64,000 nucleotides of DNA from Eutypella sp. D-1. Its lineage: Eukaryota; Ascomycota; Sordariomycetes; Xylariales; Diatrypaceae. This document shows positions 1-14,799 of this stretch, in pieces; within the stretch, counting starts at the first letter, position 1, and every line of letters begins with the position of its first letter. The stretch is taken from contig JAJTTP010000005.1 of assembly GCA_023313575.1 (NCBI GenBank), forward strand, positions 2,480,001-2,544,000. The letters run 5' to 3'. A program made the translations under genes and the position numbers. The notes under the pieces were generated by a model. It worked only from the letters and a program-made list of their open reading frames with translations. It ran no database searches and was not told where the DNA came from.

Positions 1-3000
1 TCGTGTGGTCTGTTTGGTCGGTTTGCCGGTCGGTCGAGCCCTAGAGATCGCCCCCCACCCCCCACCCTATCCTCATAGCTGCGACCAGATCGGGCATCCG
101 TCTCACAAATCTGAACAACTCCAGGAACCAATGCTCCGTCATTGGTCACCTACGCATTGAATTAGATCATCTTGAACACATAAGCAGGCGACAGCTACCC
201 GTCGGAGGATTAATAATACTGAATGCGCCCCCTTCAGAGGGTATGCGCGGACGGGTCCGCGAAGAGATGCGATGCAGCGCAGCATATAATTGCCCGCCAG
301 CGCTGACTACGGGCAAGCTGAGAATCTATTTTCGAACGTCTACCAGCCTAGACTTTGCGTAAATGAAGGGATCTTTTGGAGGAAGCATTGTGGGATCTAT
401 ACATGCATGCATCTATCTGTCTGCCGGTCTATCCATTCCTTTCTGTCTATCTTTGCCCGTGCAACAGAAGATCGTGAGTTTGTCGGCCAAAAATTGCCGG
501 ATACGGTGAACATATCCATCGTTGTCGGCCCCCAATGTAGATATGATGTTCCCTCCCGGCTCGGCTACCGTGCCAGACAGGTTGCAACACTTCATATACA
601 CATGTAAGGGCCAGCTGGATCTCTTCGGGTATTATTGGGGCCCCCCAGCTACCAAAAACCCCATCCGTACATGGGAGGGAGCGGCCCAAGGTAGGACAGG
701 AGGAGGCGGCCCTCTCGAATCAGCGACGCCCAGGAAATTCCAGAATTCTACCTGGGTCGCCTATGATTGAAATTGGTACGTCTCCTGTATGTAACTGTAT
801 ATTACTGTATATGTATGGGGTATGTACTATAGTATTATGCGTGTGTGTAGCCTTAAGATCTGTATTAAGGTCAGGCTCCCCCGTCAACGCCAAAGGAAAT
901 AAAAAAGGGTGGTGCCGCGTTCCTGGGTCCGGAGGGTGGTCGAGAGACCTGGCAGCCGGGGCAATCGCTGTACTACTCTACCTGTACCGCTGTACCGGGG
1001 GATGGAGGGTACCTACTAATCTATGTACCTTTATAGGTAAGGGGGCATGCAAAAGTATGTATGTGCAAGATACGTATACCCAAGTATTTGTAATTCTGCA
1101 GGTATTTCCGCCTTAACCTTAAACCTGCTTAGGCCGTTATGCTAGTAAACACCCGCTTCCTTGCATATTACTACTACATATTACTACTACCGACGTAAGC
1201 GAGCCAGAGAGCCGGGACATGCCAACCCTGACTTGTGCCTCTTAGTTACTCTTCTTTTACCTTTCCTTTTCTTTTGTCTTATAATCCATGACACTTTCAT
1301 ATCATTCACACGGGATTATCCTTCGTATTGATCTGATTATATCTCGGACCCTCCGATATATCTCTTGTCCACCCTCCTCCGCGATGCCCCGGAGATTTAG
1401 TTAGAGTAACCTCAGGCCAATGACATTGAGCTGATGCGACAGGCAGGGGCTTCACCCGGGCGCTGTAGTAGACGAGCGATTCGGCCAGATGTTCCGGGTA
1501 ACTTCCCTTCCGAGCGGTGATCCTGATCCTGGCTTGCCATCCTGTCGATCCGGCCACTAAAAGCCAACTACATTGGGCTAGCTAGCTGGTAAGGAACCAC
1601 AACCGCACGAGGGACGATGACGGGAAACCGATCCCAATCTCGCAAATCCCGGGAATGTCTGCTGACCCGGATTCTAGGGATCTGGCTTCTCTCTCCAGCC
1701 CCCACTGGCGGCACCACCGCAAAAGCAACCTTGGAGGAAAAGGCGGATTTCTAGAATCGCGAAAGCCGAAGACGGGTCCTGAACTAAATCTAATCTAGTT
1801 ACGTAGTCATTATTGCGCTCTTCGCATGTCCGCGCGAGGGATGTTGCTGATCCCGACATTGGAATCTTGGCACCTACAGCTCTAATCCAATTAGGTTGGT
1901 GGACCTCAACCGTTTTCTACCTGATTTGGGTAGGTCTTTCAGCGCTCCCCACAACCTCGAATGGAGTTGAATCTTGTCTAGCTGTCGTGATATGTACGCA
2001 TACCCCCATTCGCACACATCAAGTCGACGATGCTCCGCTATGGGAATCCCTCACTACTGTACATGCCCTGATGCCCACACTTGTCAACGAATCAGCGGCA
2101 AAGCAGCATGGCTATCGTTGACCTACTTGAGTCCGGCCATGATGCAAGCGTCCAATCTCTACACAAAGATGGAGCCGAGCATGCTCACATGGGCTACCAG
2201 GATCATGGTGGATCACCTCCAACGCCGCCGCGAAGTACTTTTGGGGGGACGTATTTGTATGTAGAAGTAACGAATATCTACTTGCCTGTTATTACATGCA
2301 CGATTAGCAAATACGCACGCCTACTAGCCTTTGCATGAATCACAAATTCGGATGACAGTTCAGCTCTGGGGAGATTCGACAGCTGCTTGGCTGCTTAGGA
2401 GGCCTTACGAACCACATCGTTCCGACCAGGGATCCAGTTGCTATATGTACATACTCAAGATGCACCCTGCAATGATGTAGCTAGCTGACGATACCGACCT
2501 AATTAACGTAGATCAACGGCATCGGAATTTATCTTTGCACAGTACAGTTCAAGTCGAAACACATAACTGTGTGCGCACCGGGAAAGAATTATACAGGCGG
2601 TATATCCGTACAAAAGCCAAAAACGAATTGTAGCCTCCCCCCTTGGCGCACAGCTTTTCTGTGATTGGCTGGCGTACGAACACATTTCGGCACCGAACAA
2701 GGGGCATCTACATAATATCCTATGCTTTTACAATGACGACCCAGCTAGCTAGCAGTCATTTAGAGTGATGGCTACCAAGTGAGCCATAGTCGGCTGCGCA
2801 TACATCCCTCGTTCTCGTCGTCCGGGCCCTTCAGAGACGTTCGCGCGGGTGGCCTCGACGCTACATGCCCTGTAGAACGACATGTCGTCGGGGACGATCG
2901 CGTCTGTAATTTCGTCCATCGACTTGCCTTGTTTTTTCCCGTTCTTTCTTGCCCCGTCTGCCTCCCAAGCTGAGGGTTAAACAGGGCAGTGCTACAGCTG

Positions 3001-6000
3001 AACCCCTTCTGACGACGCGGTTCCCTGATTTCGGCACCAATTGCCAGGGAGGCAAGACGCGGATCATCAAGACAGCGACCATTCACCCACCCACACGATC
3101 TGAGGATTTCCCGATGCAGGGCATGGGTGGACGGTGTGAGATGCACGACTTCGGAGGACTTGGTGGACAGACCACATGCGGGATAAGATCGCAATAATGA
3201 TAACCACCTCGCCGTTGGTCCAGCTCTCTAAATGATGGAAGCTGTGCGTGTTGTTGCGTTAAGGCAAGATTACTGACAATATCCTTGCACAATTTCTCCT
3301 CAGTAGAGCCTGGTACCCACCACCCTTTTCCCTCAACCGCTCATCGTCGAAGGTACTCTAGTGTAGAAGCTAGGGAGAAAATTCACAGGAAGGTGACAAC
3401 AGCAATCAAGTAAGACGGCTCTCTACAAGACGCCGACGATGACAAGTTTGTTCGAAACAGGTATAATCCATCGTGCGTTGTCAATGAGCATCTAGACCCT
3501 GTTGATAAGGTGTGATCACTGCTACTGTACCGTTGCGCGCGCACCTGCTAGTTATGTACTAAGAGGTAGTTAGTGAATACAGGGCAACTTCAAGGCCAGC
3601 ACGCCGCTGGCCCCCATGCATACACGCGCGCACATACACACACATACATACACTTCGCAGGTTGTCAATCTTCCGGCCCGCGCATCTCCATATCTACGAC
3701 ATGACCACAAATCTATTAACTACCTATCACATATCACCCGTAGGGATATAGGGAGTCGCTACTACGCGACTACCGACCTACACGTATGCAGCTCGTAGAT
3801 TGGGTTGCGCCGCTTGTACTTAGCCACGCATGGGGCTGCTGAACCGGTACGCTATATACTGGGTACTTAAATACCCCTGGGCATAGGCAACTTCAGCGAG
3901 GAGCCCTGGTATGTGGTGCTAAGGCTAGGTAACTTTTAAATGGCTTATTAGTGCTCTGTCGATTATTAGTCGACTAAACTATGTGGATTCACTTTCCCAT
4001 CCAAGATATCTATCTATCCCTGCTGACAGCGGCACTGAGGCGGCCCTCTCCCTGCGCCCTTCTAGGGCGAACATTTCGCAGAACCAGGCAGCCAGATAAC
4101 TTGCTACTTACCTCTCGCGTTCTACGGCATATCGAAACCTCGTGTCGAGATGAGGCTGCTGGCCGCTATCTGGTATCTCCCATTATTCACCCACGCACGT
4201 CTATATATAGCGAGCTCATGAAGCTTAGTAGGACCCTATGAAGCTGAAAGTCGGGATGCTTCTTAATTGATAAGTACACTCATAATAACCAACGGAGCTA
4301 CACGTATGTATTTACATAATTTCATATATGGTTCATAGTTAGTACTGCGTATCCGTCCATGAATGTAGGTAATTAGCAACTTATATTCACCAAGGTACTT
4401 GTAAAAATCTCATTTCGAGAATTGCTGGACGCTGGCCAACCCCCTTTTCTGATTGGCCCATTCGCAAAAATATCTAGGTACTTGTTCCTATCTACCGACC
4501 TACATACACTAGGTCCCTAGGTACCTAGGTAGGCAAGTAGGGGACCCTGCTATACCTGGCAGCGCCCGGGCCGGGCACCTCGCACTCTATCTGCTATCCC
4601 GTACATAAATAAAGTACATAACTACATACTTAGTCTAGATATATGATCACTCTACACGGGCTACACTGTACGGATACGCAGAGGATGGACGCATATGTGT
4701 ATGTATGTAGTTATGTATGTATGTCTATATGTACGAAGTAACCGCAGCAGCGCCAAGCCCTCGACAACTCGACATCTTATTACCTACCCTTGCAGCTCTC
4801 CTGTGGGGATAGTGTTGCGTCCGAACCCTCCCGGGGTGGTAGGGGAGGACAAGGGGAAGAGTGGATCCTAAGAAGACAAGGGGCAGGGATTCCGGGGGTC
4901 TTTTATTAAGTGGTCCAAGCGGCCACGTGGAACAAGGTTGGCTAAGGTTATACCCTTGTAGGCAAATTAGCTAGCCGCAAAAGCGGAAAGGCTGGCTCTA
5001 GGGACCGTGGACTTGTGGGGCACGATGTGCAGAAGTACAGTCCAAGTACCGCGTCTTTTGAAGATTCTCAACTTATGTGAACTCCACTCCACACACTCAA
5101 AGTGGGCGTGTAAGGGCGGTCATCTCGCATCTTTTTGTCTGTCTCTTTTCTCCCTTCCACTCCTCCCCTTACTCCGTAGTATGTAATCGATGACTAGGTG
5201 GGTTATTCTGTTTCTGTCGTTCGTCAACGACGGCTGTTTAATATGTAGCCCCGCCGACGTCTCTTGGTATTCCCGTCCTTTTTATACGACTGTATTTGTT
5301 ATAGTTGAATAAAAAGGGGGTAACTATTTGTATATAGAAACATATTTCAAGTATTTCTCTCTCTCTGACACAAGTGCCACATGCACGTATAGTAGACTCA
5401 AAGTACAATACAAATGTGCATGTACTATGTAACAGTGCCCTCCTATTCTGTGCCTAACTACCTATGTGGAAGAGAAGAGTCTTTCGCCCGCTCGTCCACG
5501 AGATGTGATACTCGCAGCTAGATCGGCCAGGTCGGGTCGGTCAGGCCTCAGCTGTTTAACTGCGGGATGTAAACTTGAGAACGACGTGGGAGCTAAGAAA
5601 ACAAAATAAGCAAGATAAGGAATATCGAATAAAGGAATATGATAAGATCGTCTCCATCAGCCCGCCTCATGATGGGTTGATTATATTCCCCGAGCACACC
5701 ACAACGGTTTCTTCCGCCGGCCTGGAACGTGTATTGGGGTCGTTCAGCGGGCTTGGGAGGAAGGAGGCGCGCTTAAGCCGTAAAGGGATACTACCTAGAC
5801 AGAAGGATATACGATCTTATAATTCGTTTTGGGGTTCAGGCAGGTATCTCGCGTTCGGGGCGCTGCTCTAGCCGCGCTTCCGTTGCCGCTGCCGCTACCG
5901 TCGGTAGCTCGCGGGCTGCTTTCTTTGCCTGGATCGACCTTCTACCCTCGAGGGAAAAAGGGGGGCGGGCGCTCGGATGTTGAAGATCGGCTTTTGGAGT

Positions 6001-9000
6001 AGCAGGGAGAGTGGATGTGTTCGCTGCGGGTCGCATGTGATCAAAGTAGGCCACACGCCGTCGTGACATATCTCTCTCTGCAGTCTCTCTGCACTGCGGC
6101 AACAACGTAGACAAAGGTAACCGTAAATGTGATATATCTGGTCCTGATATACCTTCTGAGTACGGTAGGCCTATGTCAGACCCCTTTTAAGAAAGCTATC
6201 GTAATATCTTACTCGTTGACCCGACTTCTGGGATTCGGTCGAAGGGGATCTATCTGACAATGCATGTACTCATGCAAAATGTGAGATGGTTGGATAGTCC
6301 CCGATGACTTTGCTGTGACCCCATTTGTAGCGTTATATCTCTCTTTCTGTCTATCTTGACGGAGGCGCAACTAGGCATGTAATGCATGTGATGTATGTAA
6401 AGGCCTCATTGGGACATTCTTGCTCCGCTCGGTATGGGTCTGAGGAATGTAGGAATATGGAGTTGACCGCTGGTATCTGGGAACCTGTTTGGCGGTGGAT
6501 CGTCTGAACGTGAAATCTTTCTCCCCATGGGCGGGAGGTGGGAGATGGGGGGGCATCATCTCGTCCCTCTTTTTACATCCACTTACTCGCTGATGCCGCG
6601 GTTCCGTGTTGTTCCCAGCACAGATCTTTCTCCCTGATCTTCAACGGGTGGATCCCACTTCGCAGTTTTGCTACTTGCATATGTACTCGTAGATACGTGC
6701 ATAACATATGTATGTATATACCGCTTGATGGTGTCATTAAGACAGGAATAAGAAGGAACTCGCTCTGTATACTAACCAGTCCAAGCCCGAACGGGGAGAT
6801 CACGTTGGACATTGGATCACTGGGCGGCGCGCCATCTTTCCCCAGTTGGGTCATCGTTGAATCTTTTGGGCGCTGCAGAACTAATCCTGCAACACATTTG
6901 TCTGCATCTTTAGAGACCGACCGCGGTGCCGGTCCATCTCTCCTTTGTGATAACTATAGGCGTTCCTGACTCTTGGAAAGGACCGCTCAGTCTCTCGCAG
7001 TAAGTAGTGTGGACGGGTAAGCACATACATACGGTAGACCGCGTCGGGTACATGGTTTACCCAGAGACATATGCTCTCCAACCTGAGTACAATATGAAAA
7101 AAGGGGTTGGAACACGAAACTTCGGGTCTCAAGTCTAAGTGTCAACTCGTGGCGATAACGACTACTCTAGTCTAGTTACCTGTACAGAAGAAGAACAACA
7201 TTTGCCCAAAGAAGCAACTGACCAGCCCGTTTGCCTGCTGGGCCTTCCTTGCCCATGGCAAAAGTGTCCACGCCACTGCGTATGCGAGATCGATCCTTTT
7301 ACATTCGTGATCCAGACCACTGATCTCCCGCTGCCACTTATGTAGATACCAAGTAGTTGCTCGGCCTTGCTGTCCCCTCGGATGAAAGCTCGGGCGTGGC
7401 TTTGGTTCCTGTCTCATCCGCCAAAGGTCGATATAGCCTTGTAACTACCTACTTCTGTGCCGAATTACCTTGGAGTATCCCATGTATGAAACATTCCTGG
7501 TTGGGGACGGGAACTTGTTCTGGCACCATGAGTCTATTATCAGCGGGCTTGATCTGAAGTCAATTTTCCTTTTCCTCCCATTTCCCTTTTTTTGACATGC
7601 AGCAAGTACCCCTGTCTTTCTGTTACCGACCGATTGCAACCGCACCGTGCGGACAACTTTCCTCGTACGCAGAAAGAAAAAGCTCCCTCTATCCACGTAG
7701 CCCATCCCAAGTCGCGGACCAATCACCACTGGTGTATCGAGGGGGGAGGAGAAAGCCTTTGTCTTGAACATAGACATGTGTACCTACCTAGTCACATACG
7801 GCGCAACGTCTGGCCATACTACCTGGCAGGCCTGGCAACCTGGTTCGCCGGTAACCAGTGGGCCAGCTACAACGGAGAGAGTCCCGCGTCGTCTTGTACA
7901 GCGCATTGCGTATCCATCCGCATGGGGAACATCTGCCTCTCTGCCACCCCCGTGCTGCCTGGCTGGCTGGCGCGCGTCTCGATAACTTGCAGTTGCCCTG
8001 GCGGCCTATCCTATCGTCGCATCGCACTTCTCTCTCTCATCTTGCCAGGCAAGCCCAGTCTGATATCGGGTGATCCAGTCCAGTCCAAGAAGTCCAGGGA
8101 GGGGGGAAAGGGAGATCGTTACCCTGGGATGCAGATGGTGCGAGGGGGGATGGGAAAGGAGGGGCCCAGCTGCCGCGCCCTCGGGCTTGACGGGGTCGGA
8201 TGGGGTTACTCAGGTCGCCGACCATACCTGGCAAACGTAATTTGTCAAACCCCGGAGATCCTTTCCTTGGCGTCGGCGGCGGCCTCTCCATCGCCTCCTT
8301 TGCTTTCGCTCTCCTGAATCTAGCCCCTCCCACTCCCTCCCTTTGGCTCTGCTCTGAACGTCATCAGTTATCCATGACCGCCGCTCGCTTGGCCCCCGTT
8401 ACCAGATAGATAGACAACCAGCCAGCCAGCACAGCGCCAGTTCTACCCAACCTGGGTGACCGGCCCACGCGGCTTCGTGTCCGAGGCGTCCTTCTGGCCA
8501 GCTGGCCCATATAGAATTACATGTCTACATGCCAAGCACACGCGCGTTGGGTTACCACGAAATTTGTCTCATGGATTTACGCAAAATCACGACTATCCAA
8601 CTACATACGTAGGACGGTAGGCGCGATGACTCCAAGAAGATCGTCGCCCTTCCAGAGAGACATACTGCAAGTACCCGCCCGCTGAGGTGGCCATCCTCCC
8701 ATCGGTATTTGCAGTCGCGATTGTGGGTGGGTAAAACTAGGTAACCGCTGCTTTGCCGTAACGAGACAAAGAGTCTAGTAGATTGGGAGGCGAGATAAGG
8801 TAAGCCGGCGATCAGCGAAGCCGGAGCCAAGGGAGGGAAAAAGAAAAAGCAAAGCAAGACAAGACAAAACTCTTAAAAACCAAGCGGAACAGGTGTGCAA
8901 CACACACGTACACACCTGTAAGGACGTAGACGGGTAGCACTGTTCGTGTCTTTTACTTGTCTGTAGCATCCCACATATTCGGTACGCTCGACCGCAAGCA

Positions 9001-11874
9001 CGCTTCGCAAATCTCGCCCACGCGCAACTGCACGTCCTAAATTCGTACCGGCATACAACATGGACGCACGCGCGCATGCGTGCTATTACACCGCCGCCGC
9101 TAACCCCCTCACTTTACACCCCCAACCCGGCGGCGCCTGTCCGCTCCCTCCCGTCGAACCCTTTCCCCTAGCCTCCCTCTCTCGCGCCGTCTAGAGCTCT
9201 ACTTGGTGCTTCGCGGACTAAGCTGTGGAGCCAGACCCGCGGCCCCGGGAGTGAGTCCTCCCCTCGTTAGTAATAATAGTTGCGCGATGCGCTACGTATC
9301 TAGCCGCCCGCGTATTTGCCTTGTCTTGTCTGTGCGATATGCAGTGTATATATGTCCTCTCCCCGTTCTGTCTCCGCACAGACACAGACCTGCACATGGG
9401 GAGGATACGTGACACAAGATCTTCTTCTGCTACCTATTAACTTGGTGATCCTTGAGAGGGAGGTAGTCACAAAGGTAGTATCATGGAATTGGCGGCCTTT
9501 TGCCCCTTCTCCTGTCTTTCGCCTCATGGTTCTCCCCGGCTGCACAAGCGAATACTCACCTACCGTATATGTAAGTGCAGACATATGCGCCGATACGTTG
9601 CTCTTTGGCCCCCTCCTCCTGGGTTGCGTAAGTACTTAAGTATACATATAACTCGACCCCAAATGGCGGTATCGCGCATGTCAGTCACGATCGGGAAACG
9701 CGGCGCGCCCAATCCGTTATCGTGGTTGCGAAGCCCTAACCCGTTTTTCTCCATGTGTTTCTTCTCAGTACGTGAATCAAACCCTGCTCGAGAACGATAC
9801 GAGCCGTCGGTAAGCCGGGTTCAAGTCTATCTACATGCCCCCATGTAGCACACAAGTAGGCAGGGGTCATAAAACGCCCACATAAGGTACTTGCCCTTTT
9901 GCGGGAGGCAGTGTCGACGAGGGTACACATGAGTAACGATGCCTTCGGTTATATATGGGGGATGGGTGTGCCATCCACGGGCATGGGTATCATGCAAGTA
10001 CATAATACAATTCGAACGGGGAAAAAAACTCATCTGGTGGGTGCCTTTCTACCACTAAGGATCAAGTAAGGGTGATCCCGTCCCTACCTACCTGCTTCGC
10101 GGGTACCCGACCCCTGGGGGTTGGGATTTTGACAGGCCGCATGGCTGCGCGCTGGCCGGGGGTGCATTGGTGAACATCCCGCGCGGCGATCACGAATGAT
10201 GACATGCCGCCTGGCCCGGCATTGGCACCGCACCGCGGTTGTTGCAGACTGAATGCCGACATGTCGGTCGCTACCTGACTACTCAGATGCTTCAGTTTGG
10301 CTATGTCTGACCACTACCACTACAACATAACTAGTCTGCCATTACGTGATAGATGAGGGATGAGAAGTCGTGGTTTAGGTAGGTCATTTAGATGCAGCAG
10401 CTTCCAGGTTCTCCTCTCCTGTCATCCACGCATCGCACTACATCGCACCGCATTGCGCACTGCCTTACCCCCTCTCTTCTAGCTTAGGCCTACCTGCCTA
10501 ACTAGCTCAAGACAACAACCATTGGTTAGTTGAAAGATCTACCACTTGTGGACACGACGTAGTCTGACAGGGGCCTGTTTTCAAGGTGCTGCTGGGAGGG
10601 GGCGTTTCCTACGCGCAGTGGGTTGTACCTACGTAAGCTACGATACTGAGAGGCCCATCGGTTGCGAAGCGATCGCCAACGTGCGGCAGCTATCGCCGAT
10701 GACGATGGCTGGTTAGACTTTGGTGATCGAGGTGGCCTGGACATGGGCTATGCTTCTCTTTACTACTGTCTATGTGAGCGAGCTATCTGAATTGGGTATC
10801 GCTTAACGTTGAAGGCATCGTCCAGTGCCGCCACCCCCCACTCTTACATGCGATATGGACCGAGTAGTGAGCACTCAACCCCATCCAGGCCCAGGCGCCC
10901 TGAGACTTGACAACAGTTGGCCACTGATGGAGGCGGAGGCGCTTGACGCCTATCTATGCGGACCCGCCTGGCTTTCTTGTGCATACGACGGGGTCGAAGT
11001 TCGAGCCCAGTCCTTGAGCAGCATCAAATTCAACGGGTGGCCGACCCGATCACCAACAGACGTGCATACACTACGCACTTGTAGATGCATGTAGTAGGGA
11101 GTAGGGTTGTTATGTACAGTAGGTGGTAGGGTTTGATGGGTGCAGGCTGACAGGGTCTACGTTAGTGTTAGGAGGATTGGCGGAATAATGATGAAAAAGA
11201 TAGATATAGAAATAAGAGATACAAAGGTAAGCGGTAACCCCTTTTCCTCCTAGTAGTCACATCCGGAAATCTTTTGCCCGCCATGGCAGAACACGCGCAA
11301 TCGCGGAAGTACCACATAACTAGCAGTGGTGACGTGGGAGCCGTCGAGTCCATCTTAGCTGACGACAACTTGAAAGAACCTGACAGCCTCGTTCCTAGAC
11401 ATAAGCGACGGATGATGATCATTCCGTTGATTCTCTCACTCTCCCCATCCCCCCCATCCCCCCTTCCCCCTGTCAATCTCTTACTGTCTTTCTTTTCAAT
11501 GCTCATCATTTGTCATCGGTCAGCGCGCTTGAAAAGAATCGTGGGGTAGACAGACGGAAAAGTAGGAGAAAAACACGCATATGACAGATGGAACGGGATG
11601 AGGAAAAGCGAGACAATCCACCAGGTACATACGTAGGTAGTCTCTAAGTCGCATTGCGGATAGAAACCTCCAGCTTGAAAGTACATGGGGAGAAAAATAC
11701 ATCACAGTACTTAGGTACCTAGGTAGGCTGTTATGTACCTAAGTGGATATAGGACACAGGGTTTTTGCCCACGTCGGCTTGGAAGGTAATTACTAGATGC
11801 GGTATATACATACATGTGTCAAGGATTAGGTACCCCAGGCCACACATGAGCATCCATACAGTAGATACTACCTT

Positions 11875-11903
11875 CTCAGGGCTTGTCAGGGCTTGTCAGG
11901 GCT
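11875..11903. repeat. 10-bp tandem repeat, about 3 copies
   Basis: The unit TCAGGGCTTG is repeated head to tail almost three times without mismatch. No gene surrounds it. Confidence 0.85.
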
Positions 11904-13814
11904 ACCCGTAGTAGACCTAGGTACATATTACGGATACTACGTAGAGTAAAAGTACCTCACCTGTCTAGGCCATTAGTGAACAGAAGCGCGCTCAGGTGCC
12001 CACCTGCTCTAGGCAATGTGTACTGTGGTATAATTCCGCACTCTGTCGCTCCTACCTAGGTGCTTATGTATGTATTGCAAGACGAGAGACGGGAGAATGA
12101 TAGGCAACTTAACACCGTTTTGAGAAGAAATCCACTGGGCATGGATTAAAAAGTCTTATATTAAACGTGATCATATACATGTCCTACTTAGGCATATAAT
12201 TCGTCCACATGGGATCATTACCACGATACTTACAGGTACCTGGGTCATCTACTATATTCCGCACTTATTTACGCAGCGGTGCCGCCTAGATACAACTTCA
12301 AGGTGCGTAAGGCGGCAGGATAGCAAAATATGGTTCGCCCCCCTGCCATGACAAGAGCAATAAGATCTTCATTTAAGCATCCATGGGATGCACACTGCAC
12401 ACGCCTTTATATACCTAGGTAGTTAGTAGTTACTGCGCAGCAGCAACGCAAGCCGTGAATTCTTGTATTCGGGGTTTCTTTTAATTTAATCTACGTATCC
12501 CCCCATACTTGGTCATCTTCTTAATTAATATGTACCTGCATGCGTGCATCGCCGTGGGAGAATCTTACAGCAAGCAATAAGAAAACAGGCCTGCGAGATC
12601 TTATAGTCGCGTTGATCTTCATAAGGCCGACACACGACTCTTTTGAAGGAATAGAGAGAGTTAGGTCATGTTGGCTTGGCTGTCTAGATCGTGAATATAG
12701 GCAAATATATCCGATTGGATGATTATAAACTATTTTGAATCTGCGTATACTATGTAGATACCTAGGTAGATATATTACTATGTAGTTAGTATCCCTGGTT
12801 TCTGTTGCAAGTCATAGCCGATCATCGCTTTCTCGCTAAGTGCCTGTCGCGATTCTCTACAGCCCGGTAACATCAACCGACCGGCCTACTAACCGAACCA
12901 CGATCACCAGATTGAGCGACTGCACAGTACGGGCCAGCAAACAGACCACCTACCTACTTTATGTCACAATGTAACTATATAACTTCGTGGGTGATGGATG
13001 AATGGATGCCTTGCATATAGTGACCAGATGCCGAGCCTGTTCATAGCCTTGCCAAGCTTTGAAAAAAAGGAAAAGGAAATATAAAAAAAAAATGAAAAGA
13101 AATCCCACGTTCACATCCACATCCACTTGCAACAGCGCGATGTCACCCTTTTGAGGAGATACCTACCTACCTACCAAGACATACCCAGGGCCCTCCCTAT
13201 ATTACCTATCATATGTGGTGTTCGTCCCTATAATCGTTACCTACATGCCCATCCGGTGACCTATTACCCTGTCTTCACATATCCCTTGTCCGCATTACCC
13301 CCAGTCGACATTGTTACCGTCATTGCCTAGGGATGAATTACGCGCACCAACCATCGATTGACTTTGAGATCGTGGTTATTTCAATTTTTTTTTTTCCTGT
13401 TCGATTTCGCCTTCATCTCGTTCTAATTCTTTTCCCCTCTCAAGGCCTGTGGTGAAGTAAAAGGGCTACTAACCTGGTACATACCTAAGCGTTGACTTGC
13501 AGCAAACTTGCTCCACTCCCGGCAATACCCGCTGTCTTTCCCTTCAGGGTACCACGCCGCAGTGGTGGAGAGGTAGACCCAGGACAAATCCAACAAAAAG
13601 AAAATAAGCGGATAAGGAAATTTTTTTTTGTTAAATCGAATCCTTCAACTTCTAGTTTTTGCCCAATGCTCATCTATCTGTCTCTGTCTGTCTATCTATG
13701 CATCTAATTAGATATCTAGTGATCTAGTAATGCGCGCATGGTGTTTGACAGGATAAGGAAAGAGGTAAAAAAAAAGTCTGACTTCGGAACTCCGCCATCG
13801 ATGTGACATGGTAA

Positions 13815-13827
13815 CCCCCCCCCCCCC
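13815..13827. repeat. poly-C tract (13 C)
   Basis: A run of 13 cytosines in gene-free DNA. Its exact length is likely to be unreliable in an assembly. Confidence 0.8.
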
Positions 13828-14799
13828 TTCTCCAGTACCTAGTTTGTGTCTCCTCCGTGATCATAATGTGATAGCGCGTACCCGTATATCTCATCCAGTG
13901 GACCGGCTCCACACATACCTACCTACCTACCTACCACCCAGCCAACGCAGGGTAGATAAGTACCTGGAGTAAGTAAGTTGCTCTTATAGTCGTTAATTAA
14001 CTTTACCTTCAAATCCCGGTGGTCATGGCTGCGTGACGAGGTGAATGAGATGCATGCCCGATGACAGGTGAGGGGATAGGGGAGCAAAAGATGATGAGAG
14101 AAAAAAAAGCAGGGGGGTGTTATCGTCATCGCAGAGTTGTTTCTTTCTTTTTCCATTAAATTTTTGGGGTGGTTCCGTCACACAGGTACCGTCCAAGTAC
14201 CCCTCCCTTTCCCCCGTGCTGTTCGTGACCGTCGTCCCACCGGCCAATCTCCCCATACGAGGCCGTGTGTGATGTGAGATAGAACCGGGGGAGGGGGGTC
14301 CGGAGACGAGCGGCGGGATAAGGAAAAAGTGAGTAAGCGTCTGTACCGGTGTAAATGGGTAGATCGACTGCATAAGGCAGGCGGGCAAGGCAGGTAGGTA
14401 TGCACAACCCCCCCTTTCAGGCGTTCGTTCGTTTCTTGCCGCTTCTGCGTCATGCGTATGAGACATCATTGGTCCTTTCCCCTCCTTACTCGGGACCCCC
14501 TCATCGCCGTTCAGAATCTACATCGGTTGGGGGTCGTACCAGTCATAGTCGGCATGCCGCCCCTTTGCCGCGCTTGCTCATCACGTTGCATACCGAGAAC
14601 AAGGGGTTCGGTTGGAGTACGGGTAAGGTAGACGGATGGGCAGACAGATAGATAGATAGATCGACAAGCAGGCTAGGTAGGTGCAAAGGCAAGGCAGTGT
14701 CGAGGTGAGTACCCAGAAGAAGAGATGACCGAATTGGTGCTCCTACTGTGCATACGGGCACGAGTGCCTTGGAATCCGCGTCATCATCTCCGCCGCGCC

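Larger units (their letters stand above)
1..14799. other. 14.8-kb gene-poor tract
   Basis: I could not support any protein or RNA gene here. All open frames are short or are broken, of skewed composition, and show no known domain or credible exon chain. The DNA is not strongly AT-rich, so it does not look like a heavily RIP-mutated transposon graveyard. It contains scattered microsatellites (CA and ATGT runs near 3620-3655 and 4690-4730, TACC runs near 13145 and 13918, GATA runs near 14646), pyrimidine-rich tracts near 13380 and CCTAGG-centred palindromic motifs. It lies downstream of the phosphatase gene at its right end. It could be the long 5' regulatory region of a gene beyond the left edge or carry non-coding transcripts; neither is shown by the sequence. 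Confidence 0.6.

Noticed and set aside
7592..8317. 241-codon open frame on the plus strand
   Set aside because: Composition is Cys/Ser/Arg-patchy with no domain, no sensible start context, and overlapping open frames on both strands. It looks like chance.
9770..9840. tRNA-like B-box GGGTTCAAGTC
   Set aside because: No pairing T stem and no acceptor stem can be drawn around it.
11283..11412. short ORF beginning MAEHAQSRKYHITSS
   Set aside because: Peptide-like at first but soon turns into Ser/Pro repeats; no homology or splice structure to support it.
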